Source: Ascochyta rabiei (lineage: Eukaryota; Ascomycota; Dothideomycetes; Pleosporales; Didymellaceae). Taken from it: 64,000 nt of DNA. The notes under the pieces were generated by a model that was not told where the DNA came from, did no database searches, and was given only the letters and a program-made list of their open reading frames with translations. The stretch's first letter is position 1. Each line of letters starts with the position of its first letter. This document shows, piece by piece, positions 34,197 through 47,614 of the stretch. Where the stretch lies: positions 248,001-312,000 of the forward strand of contig NC_082418.1 in assembly GCF_004011695.2 (NCBI RefSeq). Direction: 5' to 3'. The position numbers and the translations under genes are program-made.

Positions 34197-36247
34197 GATG
34201 CCTTATGTAAGAGCCTGAGACGGCAGGCGCCTGTCAGGAGGCGTCAGACGGGAGGCGGACGAGATCTGGCTAACGACAGAAGCTGTTGAATGGTACGGTG
34301 GTCAAAGCTGATTCTATGCAAGCAAACTAGCCCACGAAAAACCACGGTGTCACTGAACAGAATGTGATGAAGTGGTCAAGAGCTCACAACGAGGACAGCA
34401 AGGACAACAAGAAACTCCGAGTCCGTTTTATACTGTTTACCCAGAGCCGCAGATCTCTGAATCGGCCCTATCAGAGGAGTGTCAATGTGGGAACCACTCC
34501 TGTGAAGTTTGGATATGTGCACCGAGCTTGTGTGTTTCAACATCCGCTCCCTTCCTTTGCGCTCATCTGCAAAGGCAAGCGCATGGAGAGATTATTGGCC
34601 AGAGGTCGGATTGCTTCGGGCAACAATTTTGACTCTAACGCGGCGGTACCGACACGAGTGGCTGAGGCTGCGGAGGGTCAGGGCGAAGCGGGTTGCCCGC
34701 CCGCACTTGACGCCAAATTAGAGCAATGATTGACGGACCAGCTCTAGTACGGTTCATCTCTTCATGAACATTGCGTCGGTTTTTGGACGTACGCACAAAA
34801 CGTGTGCAGGTGGAAGCTCCAGATCGGATGTCAGATTCATGGCTTGCATGCATACATCCTGCAACACGTGTTCTGCATCTGCAGTAGAGTTTATCCGCGA
34901 TGTCTCAATTGTAGTGTACCACCTGCCTTCAAGGGACACCATTCAAGGACTTGGTACCGCGGCGACCATGCGCCTGCGCCACAGAAGAAAGGCAGTCCAC
35001 TTTTAAGCTTAGCTTCTCAAGGCGTCTGGGCCATCGCCAGAAATACACATTGCCCTGCCTACGTTTCATGAGCTCTGGTGGGTCTGCTCCGAAAGCTAGG
35101 GACTCTACGCGTTCACATGCAGCTATGTCTGCTTCAGTGATAGACTGAGATAAAGCTCTTCGTGGTGGAGAGCCAGTGGTCAGCGGCGCATTGTTCTGTC
35201 GTGAGGTCCACGCTTAGTTCGCGAAAGAGTCCCAAGCGGCAGCTCCGGCTGTCTAGTATCTTGGAGCGCATGTCAGGAGGACGAGTCTGATGCAGGGTCA
35301 TTCACCGGTAGTGGAGCTCTAAGCGAGCTCGTGGCTTCTGAACAATCAAGAGTCTCTCGTTCGCACAAAGTTGCGATTGCGAACATTCAACGACGATATA
35401 GCCACTGAGAGCTCTTGTCGTCCCTTGCAGGTTTTGAAGTCTGTTTTCAGATTGGGGTTTGGAAACATAGGAGCTGTTCCCACATGAGCTCGCGCACATT
35501 TACCTAGCGCATACTATCAATAAGACGATCGCTCTGTAAGCCTGCATTAGCATCGTCCAGATGAAGACCACCCAGTGCATGTAAGTCGTCAGCCGCGAAA
35601 GCAACGCCTAGTTGACTTCAATAGCCATTGTTTCATGTGCGTGTTGCACGCGCGTGGGGAGGTTCAGGGTGGAGAAGCCTGTCAGAGTCGGAGTGGCGAG
35701 CGGTGGGGGCTGCATGAGCAAGGCCCGGTGAAGCCGAACCATCAATCCTTCGACCGCCTTGTGGAGAACGGCATATGCAGGGCGGATGATTTCCAGTGGA
35801 TTGGATACGCAAGATTTACTGCTGCTTGGGTCGGTGAATGTTAGATGATGGCCGAGCTTATCGCGTGTCGACCATTTCGGAACACTTGGTGAGCCGCAAT
35901 CCAAGTCGGGAAACGATTGCGCGTATGGTAGTATCGACCGCTTATCTGCTTCGTAGTTCAGACCTGGGGTGTCTGTTATGACGACGAGGCTGATGCAGGG
36001 ATATGGATGACGATCGGCGTCCAGACAAGCACTGCGTTCTCAGACCTGAGCAAGAAAAGTGCAGCAACAAGGGTTCTGTCACGTGTGACTGTACATATGG
36101 AGCCTGGGTTTGCGAGTGAAGCTTTTGGAATTGTGCACGATCGCACATATGGTATACGATCATCAATGGGTACTCAAGCACGGGTAACGCCGACCCGCCA
36201 AATGCTGTGCTTTGAGCGCGGATAGTCTTGAAAAGTGGAAGAAAGCT
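34197..36247. other. Gene-free 2-kb region
   Basis: Short open frames occur on both strands, but none shows a domain, a signal peptide, coding-like composition or spliceable continuation. I see no RNA gene or repeat. Confidence 0.4.
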
Positions 36248-38403
<2,156 letters not shown>

Positions 38404-39477
38404 ATGGGAGGACTCGACCTATCGTCCCTGGCCACCATCCCGATCAGCTACGCAACCTGCTCCCTTGGCAGCCCCAACGACCCCCCGCCGCTGCTCGACC
38501 GTCTCGACGCCATCTCCAAGGCCGGTTTCGCCGCAGTCGAGCTCTCCTTCCCCGACATTCTCTCGTACGGCCAGACACTTCTTGGCCATGAAGTCGAACC
38601 CAAGAACTACGGCGAGCTCGTCAGAGTCGCAGAAGCAATCAAGAAGGAATGCGACAAGCGCAGCCTAGGCGTCATGATGCTGCAGCCATTTGCCAACTTC
38701 GAGGGCTGGCCACAGGGCTCGGATGAGCGCAAGGACGCGTTTGAGCGCCTCGACGGCTGGATCAGGATCATGAAGGCCGCAGGCACAGACATGCTGCAGG
38801 TGGGCTCCACAGACTCGAAGCTCGAGGAACTGGACCAGAGCCGCATTGTGCCGGATCTGCAGGAGCTGGCGGACAAGCTGAAGCAACACGGCTTCCGCGT
38901 TGCATACGAGAACTGGTGCTGGTCGACACACGCACCGGACTGGAAAGACGTCTGGAACATCGTGCAGCAGGTCGATCGTCCGAACATTGGCTTGTGTCTC
39001 GACACCTTCCAGACTGCTGGTGGAGAGTGGGCAGACCCAAGGAACGAATCTGGTCTGTTAGAAGACGTGTCAAAGGAAGAGCTCGAGAAACGATTCAAGA
39101 AGAGCCTCGAGGAGCTCGGCAAGACAATCCCAAAAGACAAGATCTACCTACTTCAAATCAGCGATGGCTACAAGGTCCCACAAGCGCTCAAGGACGAGAG
39201 AGACGATGACGGTCTGCTGCCGCGCGGTCGATGGAGCCACGACTTCAGGCCGCTGCCGTACAACGGCGGTTACCTTCCTGTTGTCGATGTCGCGCGAGCC
39301 GTGCTCAACACCGGCTTCCGGGGGTGGTTCAGCTACGAAGTCTTCGACGGCGGTAAGGACGGCAAGGCAGGAAACCCAGACATCGTTGCCTATGCACGTG
39401 CTGCGAAGAACGTGCAAAACAGGCTGCTGGCCGAGTGCGCAGGCGAGAAGATTTTAGATTATGTTGCGACACAGTAG
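38404..39477 (+). CDS. 3-dehydroshikimate dehydratase-like TIM-barrel protein
   Basis: Single exon, 357 residues, sugar-phosphate isomerase/epimerase (xylose isomerase-like) fold. The centre reads AYENWCWSTHAPDWKDVW and VDRPNIGLCLDTFQTAGGEWADP (given here in two parts: VDRPNIGLCLDTF, then AGGEWADP), matching the AYE.LCWST and VDRPN.G.CLDTF..AGR.YADP pattern of fungal Qa-4/QutC 3-dehydroshikimate dehydratases as I remember them. Likely metal ligands are the Glu of AYEN, the Asp of CLDTF, the Gln of LLQISD and the Glu of SYEVFDGG. The enzyme would convert 3-dehydroshikimate to protocatechuate. The N-terminus (ISYATCSLG) differs from the CYAGHS of classical Qa-4, so a related substrate is possible. 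No other quinate-pathway gene is adjacent, but DAHP synthase is the divergent neighbour. Confidence 0.75.
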   Translation: MGGLDLSSLATIPISYATCSLGSPNDPPPLLDRLDAISKAGFAAVELSFPDILSYGQTLLGHEVEPKNYGELVRVAEAIKKECDKRSLGVMMLQPFANFEGWPQGSDERKDAFERLDGWIRIMKAAGTDMLQVGSTDSKLEELDQSRIVPDLQELADKLKQHGFRVAYENWCWSTHAPDWKDVWNIVQQVDRPNIGLCLDTFQTAGGEWADPRNESGLLEDVSKEELEKRFKKSLEELGKTIPKDKIYLLQISDGYKVPQALKDERDDDGLLPRGRWSHDFRPLPYNGGYLPVVDVARAVLNTGFRGWFSYEVFDGGKDGKAGNPDIVAYARAAKNVQNRLLAECAGEKILDYVATQ

Positions 39478-39779
39478 AGTAAGCGCTGGTATAATCTCTT
39501 AGCGTCGCTTAGTCCCTTTGCATTTAATGACATTGAAGGCTTTGTACGATAGCACTGTACGCATAATGAAAGCAATAATGAGATTCGAAGTCTGTACAAA
39601 GAAAGCAACGCCGAACAATAGCACAGACTAAAAATGATACACGAGGTCTCTACAAATCACTGCCAACCATGCTAACCAGCCACCGCAGTAGCAATAGCAT
39701 CCGCCACAAGCACCAGCACCAGCGTCCGCGTCGCCGTCAGTCTCGTCCTCGTCAGGCTACGTTTACATTAGCAATCACG

Positions 39780-40916
39780 TCAACAAGCCTGCCCAGGATA
39801 GGGACACGACACAGACACTTTCGGCTTCTCATTCCCACCCATAGAAGCCGTCGCATGGGTTGCAGACACCGTCTCGCGCCTAGTCTCGCTGACCAGCGTC
39901 GTCTTGGGCTTGCCGCAGTACACGCCGGGAAACGGATATGGACAGCGTGGATCCGCAGAAAGTATCGTGGTGTGCACGGCATTCAAGCTCGACTCCGGTG
40001 CGCTCGAGGGCTCCGGCGTCTGCGAGGGCTCTATAGTTTGGCTCGACTGCGGTGTGGGCGAAGGCAGCCTGACGGTCTTGACCAAACTCGATGTAACCTC
40101 TGACGTGACTGCAGATTGTTCCAGAGGAGACGTGCGTGGTTTCGGTGGCGGTATGCTGGCTGTAATGGTGATGTGGATAGTGGAGGTTTGTGTGTCTGTT
40201 GGGCCGAAATATACCGGATCAAGCATATCAGCATCCGTGCTGCCGAATTTCAGGTCACTGCTTGCTCCGTGAATGCTTTGTACTGGCGCTACAGGAGCTT
40301 GTAAAGGTATTGGTGTCGTCATTGTGATGATGAGAATGACTTGAACGGTTGTAGAAGAGTGCTTTACTGGCTGATCAGGACGAGCTGTCACGATCGGTGT
40401 CACGGGTGCTGCGCTTGTAGACGACGAAGTGACGCTCGAATTACTTGCAGGTTTCTGCGTGAATGTCACAGCAGCGCTGCTGTTCGAAATACGCGACTCA
40501 GGCCAGTGAATTGACCATAAATCATTCCATGGAGCTGTTGTTGGAGGATGAGGCGTCGGAGCAGGACAAGCATGGCCTGATGAAGAAGGAGAAGGTTTGC
40601 GCATGCCGGTACTATACGCAGCACATATTATTATGGACGTTGCGTTTGGAAAGTCGTAAGGGGCGTTGCTTTCAATTCTGCTAGATGGAAGAGCAATCGC
40701 GACAGTCTCTGTGACATATATAGTCTTTGTTGAATTACTTGAAGCCAGAAGTTGAGAGGTAACTGTGGGGTTGTAAGTCTGAGGATATCTGGATACAGTC
40801 ATGTTCTTTGTGTAGAGAACAGTAGACAACATCTCAGCGTAGCTTTCGTGACGAGCGATAACAGCTCCGAAAGCAGGCAGCGCAGAAAGCACTGTAATCA
40901 ATAGCAGGACGACCAT
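39780..40916 (-). CDS. Secreted Ser/Thr/Pro-rich protein
   Basis: Single exon, 378 residues. The first 18 residues (VVLLLITVLSALPAFGA) are a signal peptide. The rest is dominated by Ser, Thr and Pro with about ten Asn-X-Ser/Thr sites, typical of a heavily glycosylated cell-surface protein. Two CPYP motifs (RCPYPFPGVYC and SCPYPGQAC) lie near the C-terminus with paired cysteines. No enzyme domain is recognised. The annotated end has no hydrophobic GPI tail. A hydrophobic stretch occurs in another frame just downstream (about 39680-39735 on the same strand), but no splice pair that joins it in phase was found. The gene is convergent with the dehydratase-like gene, 300 bp apart. Confidence 0.7.
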   Translation of the reverse strand: MVVLLLITVLSALPAFGAVIARHESYAEMLSTVLYTKNMTVSRYPQTYNPTVTSQLLASSNSTKTIYVTETVAIALPSSRIESNAPYDFPNATSIIICAAYSTGMRKPSPSSSGHACPAPTPHPPTTAPWNDLWSIHWPESRISNSSAAVTFTQKPASNSSVTSSSTSAAPVTPIVTARPDQPVKHSSTTVQVILIITMTTPIPLQAPVAPVQSIHGASSDLKFGSTDADMLDPVYFGPTDTQTSTIHITITASIPPPKPRTSPLEQSAVTSEVTSSLVKTVRLPSPTPQSSQTIEPSQTPEPSSAPESSLNAVHTTILSADPRCPYPFPGVYCGKPKTTLVSETRRETVSATHATASMGGNEKPKVSVSCPYPGQAC

Positions 40917-41472
40917 GTGAATTGGTTTTGCTTTTTCACTATATTGATCTTTGCAAAAGTATATAAGAGGTGACTAACGTGAGGAATTTGGGAGAATGCA
41001 AGACATCTACCTTTGTCGTGTGGCCAACTATGTTTCAAGTCTCACAACGTCCGTTAATGAGACAATGCAGCGACAGCTCCATTCGGAGAGCTCTGTACCG
41101 TGAAATATTGCTACATATGTGTGTAAACAATAGCAGATCAACGGTACAGGAATAGCTTCGCAATCCAAGCCCTCAACGTCAACGATGAATCAATGTGACA
41201 TGATAGAACAGCGCAGGCTCAAGGCATGATCGGGTCCCTTAGGTTCTTGAAATGTAGTCGAGATAATCGTAAAGAGAGGACCCTACGGCAACCCAAATTC
41301 TCGACATCAATCACGAGCTGCACCTTTGTGAATCATGTCCTGAGTCAGTGTGTAACTGAGCCAGCGAATATTAATACGTGTGTGGGTGGAACACTCGAGC
41401 AACAGTGAATGGGGAGTGATCATTTACTACGCCTAAACGCTCACGCTACCGTACTATTTCACACAACGGCTT
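40917..41472. other. Intergenic region between secreted protein and Mug190-like gene
   Basis: Nothing recognisable. It holds the promoter of the secreted-protein gene and the 3' UTR of the Mug190-like gene. Confidence 0.35.
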
Positions 41473-44400
41473 CTACGCTTCTGTCTCTATTCCCCCACCA
41501 CCACCCCGCTCTTTGTGATGCACAAGCTCCTTCACCTTGTTCTTCCCGCGGTCTGCCGTATGCTTCATCCACGCAACGGTTCTGGGTCCTTTCCACTGCA
41601 TCATACCCCTGTGTTTTCTATGCAACTCTTTGTGATGCTGTTTGTAATCCTTGACTTGGCCCACAGTGCCCCTCTCACCGTCATCGCCGAGCTTGCTATC
41701 CGTCTTCTTGTGCTTTTGTAGGAAGTTTGGAGTAATCTTCTCCATGGTCGATTGGGCTTCTCCGTCAGAATCAGAGTCTGACGAGGAGGATGAGTCGTCG
41801 GAACTATTGCTCTGAGTGTTGGGCGGCCCCGAATTATTCGTCTCATCCCAGTCCGAGTATTCCTGGTCGTTGCACACGTCGAGAACTTCTAGGACATTGA
41901 GGAGATCTTTATCGCCCTTGGCGTAATCCTCATGATAGCCCGAGAGCCCGGACCAGAAGGTCAAAGTCATTTCGATCTGGCCCACTTTCTCGCCGTACGA
42001 GTCGAGCATGTTGTTCTTGGCACGCTTGAGATCACCCTTCCAGACGTCGAGGCGGATTGTTTGTTCTTGGTTGTCGCAGATATCCTTCAACCACAAGATG
42101 CAGAAGGCCGGGCTATGATCCCGTAGAGTAGCGTCTTGTCGGAACTCGACAATCAGCGGTGATGCGTAGCGCTGTTTCACCGGCAGGCGGACATGACGAT
42201 CTCCTCGTGATCTCCACATGGTAGCGCCCTCATCGTTCTGCCTGACCTTACCATCTCTTCCCCTCGAATGGAACTTGCCCCGACTGAGGTTGGTACTGAC
42301 TTTCATCCTCAGAGGTTGTAGGTTTTGTGGGATTTCGATAGCCTTGACAGTAGATTTGATATCTAACGTGCCGTACTCCCAGCCCAGAAGCTCCCTTGGC
42401 AGTTGGACTTGCAAGCTGCGGAAGACCAGAGAAACGCGAGCGCGTCCGTATCCTACACCACCGGCCAGTGGGTAGATGGAGTTGACTTGACATCGCTCGT
42501 TGAACACCTTCTCTAGAGGAAGGTAGATGATGCCAAGCAAGGCATCGTCTTCATGTACGCGGGCATCGCGGACCGAGATATGAACCTCGGTGTTGCGTAC
42601 ATCTCGGATGAAGCGCTCACACCCAGCGTTAAAGAATGGTTTGGAGTTCTTTGGCTTGGTACGAGTCTTGAACACCTTCTTGTGGTTGACAATAATGTTG
42701 CAGTATGCCGACGGCAGCTCGTCGCCTTCCTCCTCTTCCTCGCTGGCTTCCGAATTCTTGTCTGACTTCTTCTTGTTCAGTGTCTCCAGCTCCAGTCCTG
42801 TGATCTGGTGGATCTGGATGCTAAGAATGCCAGATGGGTAGTCCTGTGCTGGTGGAGACGCAATAATGAGTTGGTCCTGACGCGACTGAAAGTCCTGCTT
42901 TTTCTGCTGATCCACCTCATGTGCGTGATCTACGCTCGCCTCGCGTAGTTTATCTTCTGCCATCGCGTACGACTCTTTCTTGAGCTGGTCGATAGTGTTG
43001 ATATCAGGATCCTCGTCTTGTTGCTCCAACTGGCTATCTGTAATCCTAGTCTTCGAGTAGTATCCTAGGCTCCAGGAAAGCTTTCCAGGCATGCCCTCGC
43101 CAGCCTTGAGAGCCTTGAAACCATCTTCGCGGTCTTGCATCTTGCCGTTGGTTTCCTGGCCCTTCATGATGTCCTTCAGAGCCAGCTCGATACGGCCAAG
43201 ATCGTCGTCGGCACTCGTTCGATCCGAGTCCCACAACTGTATCCTCAAGCGCTCATCCACGTTGAGCTCTTCAGGCGTGACCAGAACGTAGCACTCCTCT
43301 CCCCAGTATGGCTCCATATTCTTCTGCAGCACACGAGTAGACCATATGGGCTTACCGAATTTTGCCCACCCCACGGTCACGTATGGATCTGCAGAACCCT
43401 TCTTGAGGGGTCCTAGGCCTGCATCGCCTTCTTTGAAATCGAATGCGTGATGGATTCTGACGATCAGTATTCCTTGGGCGACTGTGTCTTTCTTGAAGTC
43501 ATCGCCCATCATCATGTCTTTGAGATTGAGGGTCAGGGACTTCGGCGCCACATATTCAGCAAGCGCAGCATCCATGGAGGACTGGACGAAACTTGAGATA
43601 AGCGGTACATCCATGAGGTTGGGACCCTTCTTGATGAGTGGTACACAAGAGAGGTTCACCTTCGGTTGGCCCAAGAAAGACATGGTACAGATTGAGAAGA
43701 AAGGAGGATCAGGGCAAAGTTGCAGTCGTATACGAACAACGCCTACGATACCTGAGAGATCTACCCAAACAGCTGCAACGTGTCAGCAGATTGTTCTAGG
43801 ACATCATAAACCGTTCACTTACGTAGCAAAATCTTGCCAGGGAGGTAGAAAGCGAGGTAAAGATGGGCCTGATTCGCGCGCGACTTGATGCCATGTCCAG
43901 TTGCGGGACGGTATGCAAACGCAATCTCCATATTGACAAAGTCGCCTTCCTCAGCCTCCATGCTGTCCTGAGGCTCGTCATTTTCGCTCTCACCGTTATC
44001 AGCAACGGTCCTGTCTCCTTTCTCTTCGGCTGCAGTCTTCAGTTTTCCATCGGCATTCACGGATCTTGCTGCGGCACCTGTTGGCAGCCATCTTATACCC
44101 AGGATGCGGATCGCTTCACTTCCCTGTCCCAGGTCCTTGACTGCAACCATACGTACCATGCTTGGCAAGGAGGCTTGCATGACATCCTCGAGTGTGTCTG
44201 AGATGCTAGTGAACAAGTCAGGGTTAATCAGAGGCCAAATTGATGCGACTAGCGAATTGAGCCACTGAGTGCTTTCTGCGGTCTCGCTCTTTGCCAACTT
44301 TCGTCCCTGCTGGCGTTCTGCCTGCCACACTTCAATGTCCCACACATCCTTGATCTTGTTGTCGGTCCACTGCCTCATAAAGAGAATAGAGCCTACTGCA

Positions 44401-45245
44401 ATACCCGCTGACAAAGCTAGCTCGATCAGATGGAAGAACTGCTTGACCCAGCCTGATGAGTTTCGTGTGAACCAAAACAGCGCCCTGACGCCTAGTAGGC
44501 CAACAGCAATGATTCCAAGTCCGACCTCCACAGCTCTTTTGTAGACTGCTGTGACTTCTTGTCGTGTGTTGTCAAAGTTAGGAGGGGGGAATAAGACTTG
44601 CATAGCTTTGTGTGAGTTTTGTGCGTCGTGTTGCTCCTCTTCGAACATCTCATCCGTCTTCTCGATGCCGTCGGTGCCGGTTCTAGTCTTCGGTTCTATC
44701 CCCACTGGTGGATCGTTCTCTGCAGTGCCCTTGAGATCCTTGTCGGTGAAATCGTGGATGACGACGGGCAGGTGTGTAATAGGGTCTGTGACCTCTCGCT
44801 CTGTGCCGTCGGCACTGTACTTTTTCATGTGCTTGCGTGCTTTCTTGGGGTCCTGCTCAGTCATTATACCTTCAGTAGTATCCTCTGCTGATGTCTGAGA
44901 GTCCATGTCTTGTGGAAGCTGCCTGTTGTTCGCGGTCACTGTCTTCCCGGCGTGATCTGGAGCCTCCTCTCTCTCTCGCGCCAAGTTCTTGTTCTCTGCA
45001 TCGTAGGGTTGGTTGCCCTCGGTGTGCGCTTCGGCACCATTTGTGAAAGCATTGTATGCATCGCCAATTCGGTCGCGCGCACTCCGCTCATCTTGGCCGT
45101 CTTCGTCCTGCTCTGGGTGACCGTATTGATCCTGTCGCTTCTGCTTTTCTTCGCGGTATTTTTTGATCGTCGGTATGGGGTTGCGGCCGGTGTATGGCGA
45201 CTTGTGCGACCGGCGCGCGCCTTCGATATCCTCGACGCCTGACAT
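41473..45245 (-). CDS. mug190: Mug190-type SMP and C2 domain lipid-transfer protein
   Basis: Exons are 45245-43823 and 43772-41473 with a 50-nt intron (GTAAGT, CTGAC, GCAG), giving 1,240 residues. The order is: charged N-terminal region (1-240); a membrane hairpin at about 245-300 (GLGIIAVGLLGVRALFWF, then LALSAGIAVGSILFM); an SMP lipid-binding domain (about 310-540) that crosses the splice site (KILLPVWVDLSGIVGVVRIRLQ, noted as KILLPVWVDL then SGIVGVVRIRLQL); a first C2 domain (about 560-680, ILIVRIHHAFDF); a second C2 (about 775-900, ILSIQIHQITGLEL); and a basic C-terminal tail after an Asp/Ser-rich stretch. This is the layout of tricalbins/extended synaptotagmins and specifically of S. pombe Mug190. 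It would tether the ER to the plasma membrane and move lipids. Confidence 0.9.
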
Positions 45246-47102
45246 GGCGAGGTTGGGTGGAGTAGATGGCGGTGGAAGGGGTGGTGGAAGTGAAGGTAGA
45301 GGCGGCTATTGTGCAATGCGACATGGGTCGCAGGGGACATTCGTCAAGTGGTGCGGTGAGTCAATTGCGCATTGTGCGGGCAGTCGTGAGGTCGTGAGCT
45401 GATTGCTCATAAGCTTGAGAGCAGAGAACAAGGTTAGAGCAGGTCGCAATGTCGAAATCCAGGTCGGACCCGCAGAAGCTTGGAGATGTCTTGTCTCCAG
45501 TGTTTACAGTTGACGTAGGCCGACCGGGTACTAACAGGCTTCTTCAGGATTCTTGAGCCTACAAGGGCCAATTGTACTCCACCTGCTGCACGTGCATTCG
45601 CTGCATCGAGGCCGTCCAAGTGCCGCCGTGCCGTTTTGTAGGGCTTGATCGTCGTGCAATGACGTCGACCGCATCCGCCTCAGACCACATCAGCCACATT
45701 TGCGGGGAACGTTACAAGCTCAGACGGCCCGGTTTTCTTCACAGAGCTCAGCAGGAAAGTCACAAACAGCGATTGCACCAGCAGTGTATAACAATTTCTG
45801 CAACAAGATACATTCACTCAGCACACGCGTCAGGTGCATTGTTGCGTACCTACTTCTCGCCAGCAAGCACGCAGTTAGCTCTTGCCGCACGCGCAGACCC
45901 ACTCACCAGCCTCAACACCAGAAATAGCGGGTATCTTGTTTGCAATCGATTGACCGAACGTCAGAGCAAAGGAGGGACCGTTAACTGCAGCAGGACGAGG
46001 TTCGGTATCAGGAGTCTAGATGCAGATCTCTGTAGCAAAGATTGGGGGCAGGCATGTAGAGTCTTGACGAGCATGCCAAAGCGCGCCCTGTCATCCATTA
46101 TGATCCTCAGCAACTTCACACTGACTCCTCCCCAGCATTGGTGGTAGTCGCCGCCCTTTTCGTCGCTGCAGTCACACCTGCATATGCCATATCCACTCCT
46201 TGCTAGTCCACGGGTCAGATACATCGACACGGTCGAGCTTCCAGACTTAGACGAAGCTCCATGTTCGCTGCGGCAAGCATTCCAGAGCTAAGCTCGATTT
46301 CAGGGTCTGCTGAGGACTCGTTTCGCGGCATTTAGTATCATGCAATTCGGCAAAGATGAAAGTTAATGCCGGAGTGATACCATCAAACAGCGTCACTCTG
46401 CCAATCAGAATCCCAAGGCAACAATAAGCTCACAGCAGCATCGCTGACTCATATTACGCCGTGCATTTCGGAGCAAACTAGCGGCATAAATCCCCGTTCG
46501 GAACACAATGCCTACTGGACCAGCAGTTCCAGAGCGTTGACCAGTCACGTCCCTAGCTCAACACATCTTTTCTCTTTGTGAGCAGAGTCTCCTGGGGAGA
46601 TATACTGCTAAAGCATGGTATCTGCCTGGGATGATACGGATCCACACGTTGTAGTACTTGCATGTGGCTCGTAAGCTTACCCAATCTGACACCTGACGCG
46701 TAGCCGCTTCCGAGTCGGCATTGGACGCCTTACCGCCCTGCTATAGTTGCACGATGGTGCATCGTAAAACCAGAGGTGAATGCAAAAGCAGTCGGACAGC
46801 AACCGTTGATTGGTAACAAATGCGCACCGGGATCAACGGCACCAGAGAAAGAGTCATTCCGAAGACGCGCTTAGCAAGCGACGCAGAAATTAAGGGCGTT
46901 ATTGGTATTCACGAGCAGAGGGCTTGCGAATCGTGATGGATATAAAGTCGTGGAATGCGTGTCGTGGTAAGTACCACATCGAGTACTGAAGACAGGCAAG
47001 AGGTCAAAGCAGCTCAGTCATCAAAGCCCTCATTACTTGCTTCCAAATCTTCATCATTTATTCATTCCTTCTTCGATTAACCGACCAGGAACCCTAATCA
47101 CA
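45246..47102. other. Gene-free region; TATA box of the small gene at 47103
   Basis: No protein with a recognisable domain is encoded in these 1.86 kb. A consensus TATAAA lies at 46941-46946, about 160 bp before the ATG at 47103, with a CT/CA-rich leader between. Confidence 0.45.
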
Positions 47103-47449
47103 ATGTCTCCAACAATACCAAACAACTACGCCTCTGCAGGCCACACATCAAGCACATCATCAACAACGTTATACACAGCACCCCCAGCCTACGCGTCTTC
47201 TGATGCATCGTCTTTCAAGAGTGCAAGTTCGACCGTGAAGAAGCATCTCGTCGAGGTCTTCGCCCGGAAATGTAAGCTGCAATCCACACATCTCTACATC
47301 ACGACGGATATTGATTGTGCATAGTAGTGAATCATAGCAGCTCTCCCACATCGACCACGCAAGCACCGCGAGGGGGAAATGGCCTAACGCTCGAAGAACT
47401 CCGAATCAGGAATGAGGCTAGGGCAAGCTATTGGTCGACACGGGCGTAG
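47103..47449 (+). CDS. Small hypothetical protein (96-97 aa)
   Basis: Exons are 47103-47271 and 47328-47449 (or 47325-47449), giving 96 or 97 residues. The intron has GTAAGC and ends in a duplicated acceptor, tagtag, so two in-frame forms differing by one residue are possible. The N-terminal half is Ser/Thr/Ala-rich and ends in a basic helix (VKKHLVEVFARK). The C-terminal half is charged (LTLEELRIRNEARASYW). No signal peptide or membrane segment. I do not recognise a family; the layout resembles small, often stress-induced, fungal proteins. The TATA box at 46941 supports transcription. A third possible acceptor (catagcag) would give a shorter, different end. Confidence 0.55.
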
Positions 47450-47614
47450 ATGGGATCGAAGGGCGTGGAACGCTTTGACTGTTTGAGCGTGGTGACTCGT
47501 CCGTGTCTGGAAGTCAGTAGACCGACACCTAAGAAGTAGAAACAATGCACGGTGCTTTTCCGACACTACACAATATCCGCGTTCTCTCAGGCAAGTGGAG
47601 TTGACTGTGGTCAC

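Noticed and set aside
39680..39779. Hydrophobic C-terminal extension (GPI signal) for the secreted Ser/Thr/Pro-rich protein
   Set aside because: A hydrophobic stretch exists downstream on the same strand in another frame, but no GT donor of the required phase pairs with the TAG acceptor.
45572..46147. 191-codon open frame in the region between Mug190-like and small gene
   Set aside because: It begins with a non-ATG codon, has no domain, and its composition is unlike the neighbouring genes.
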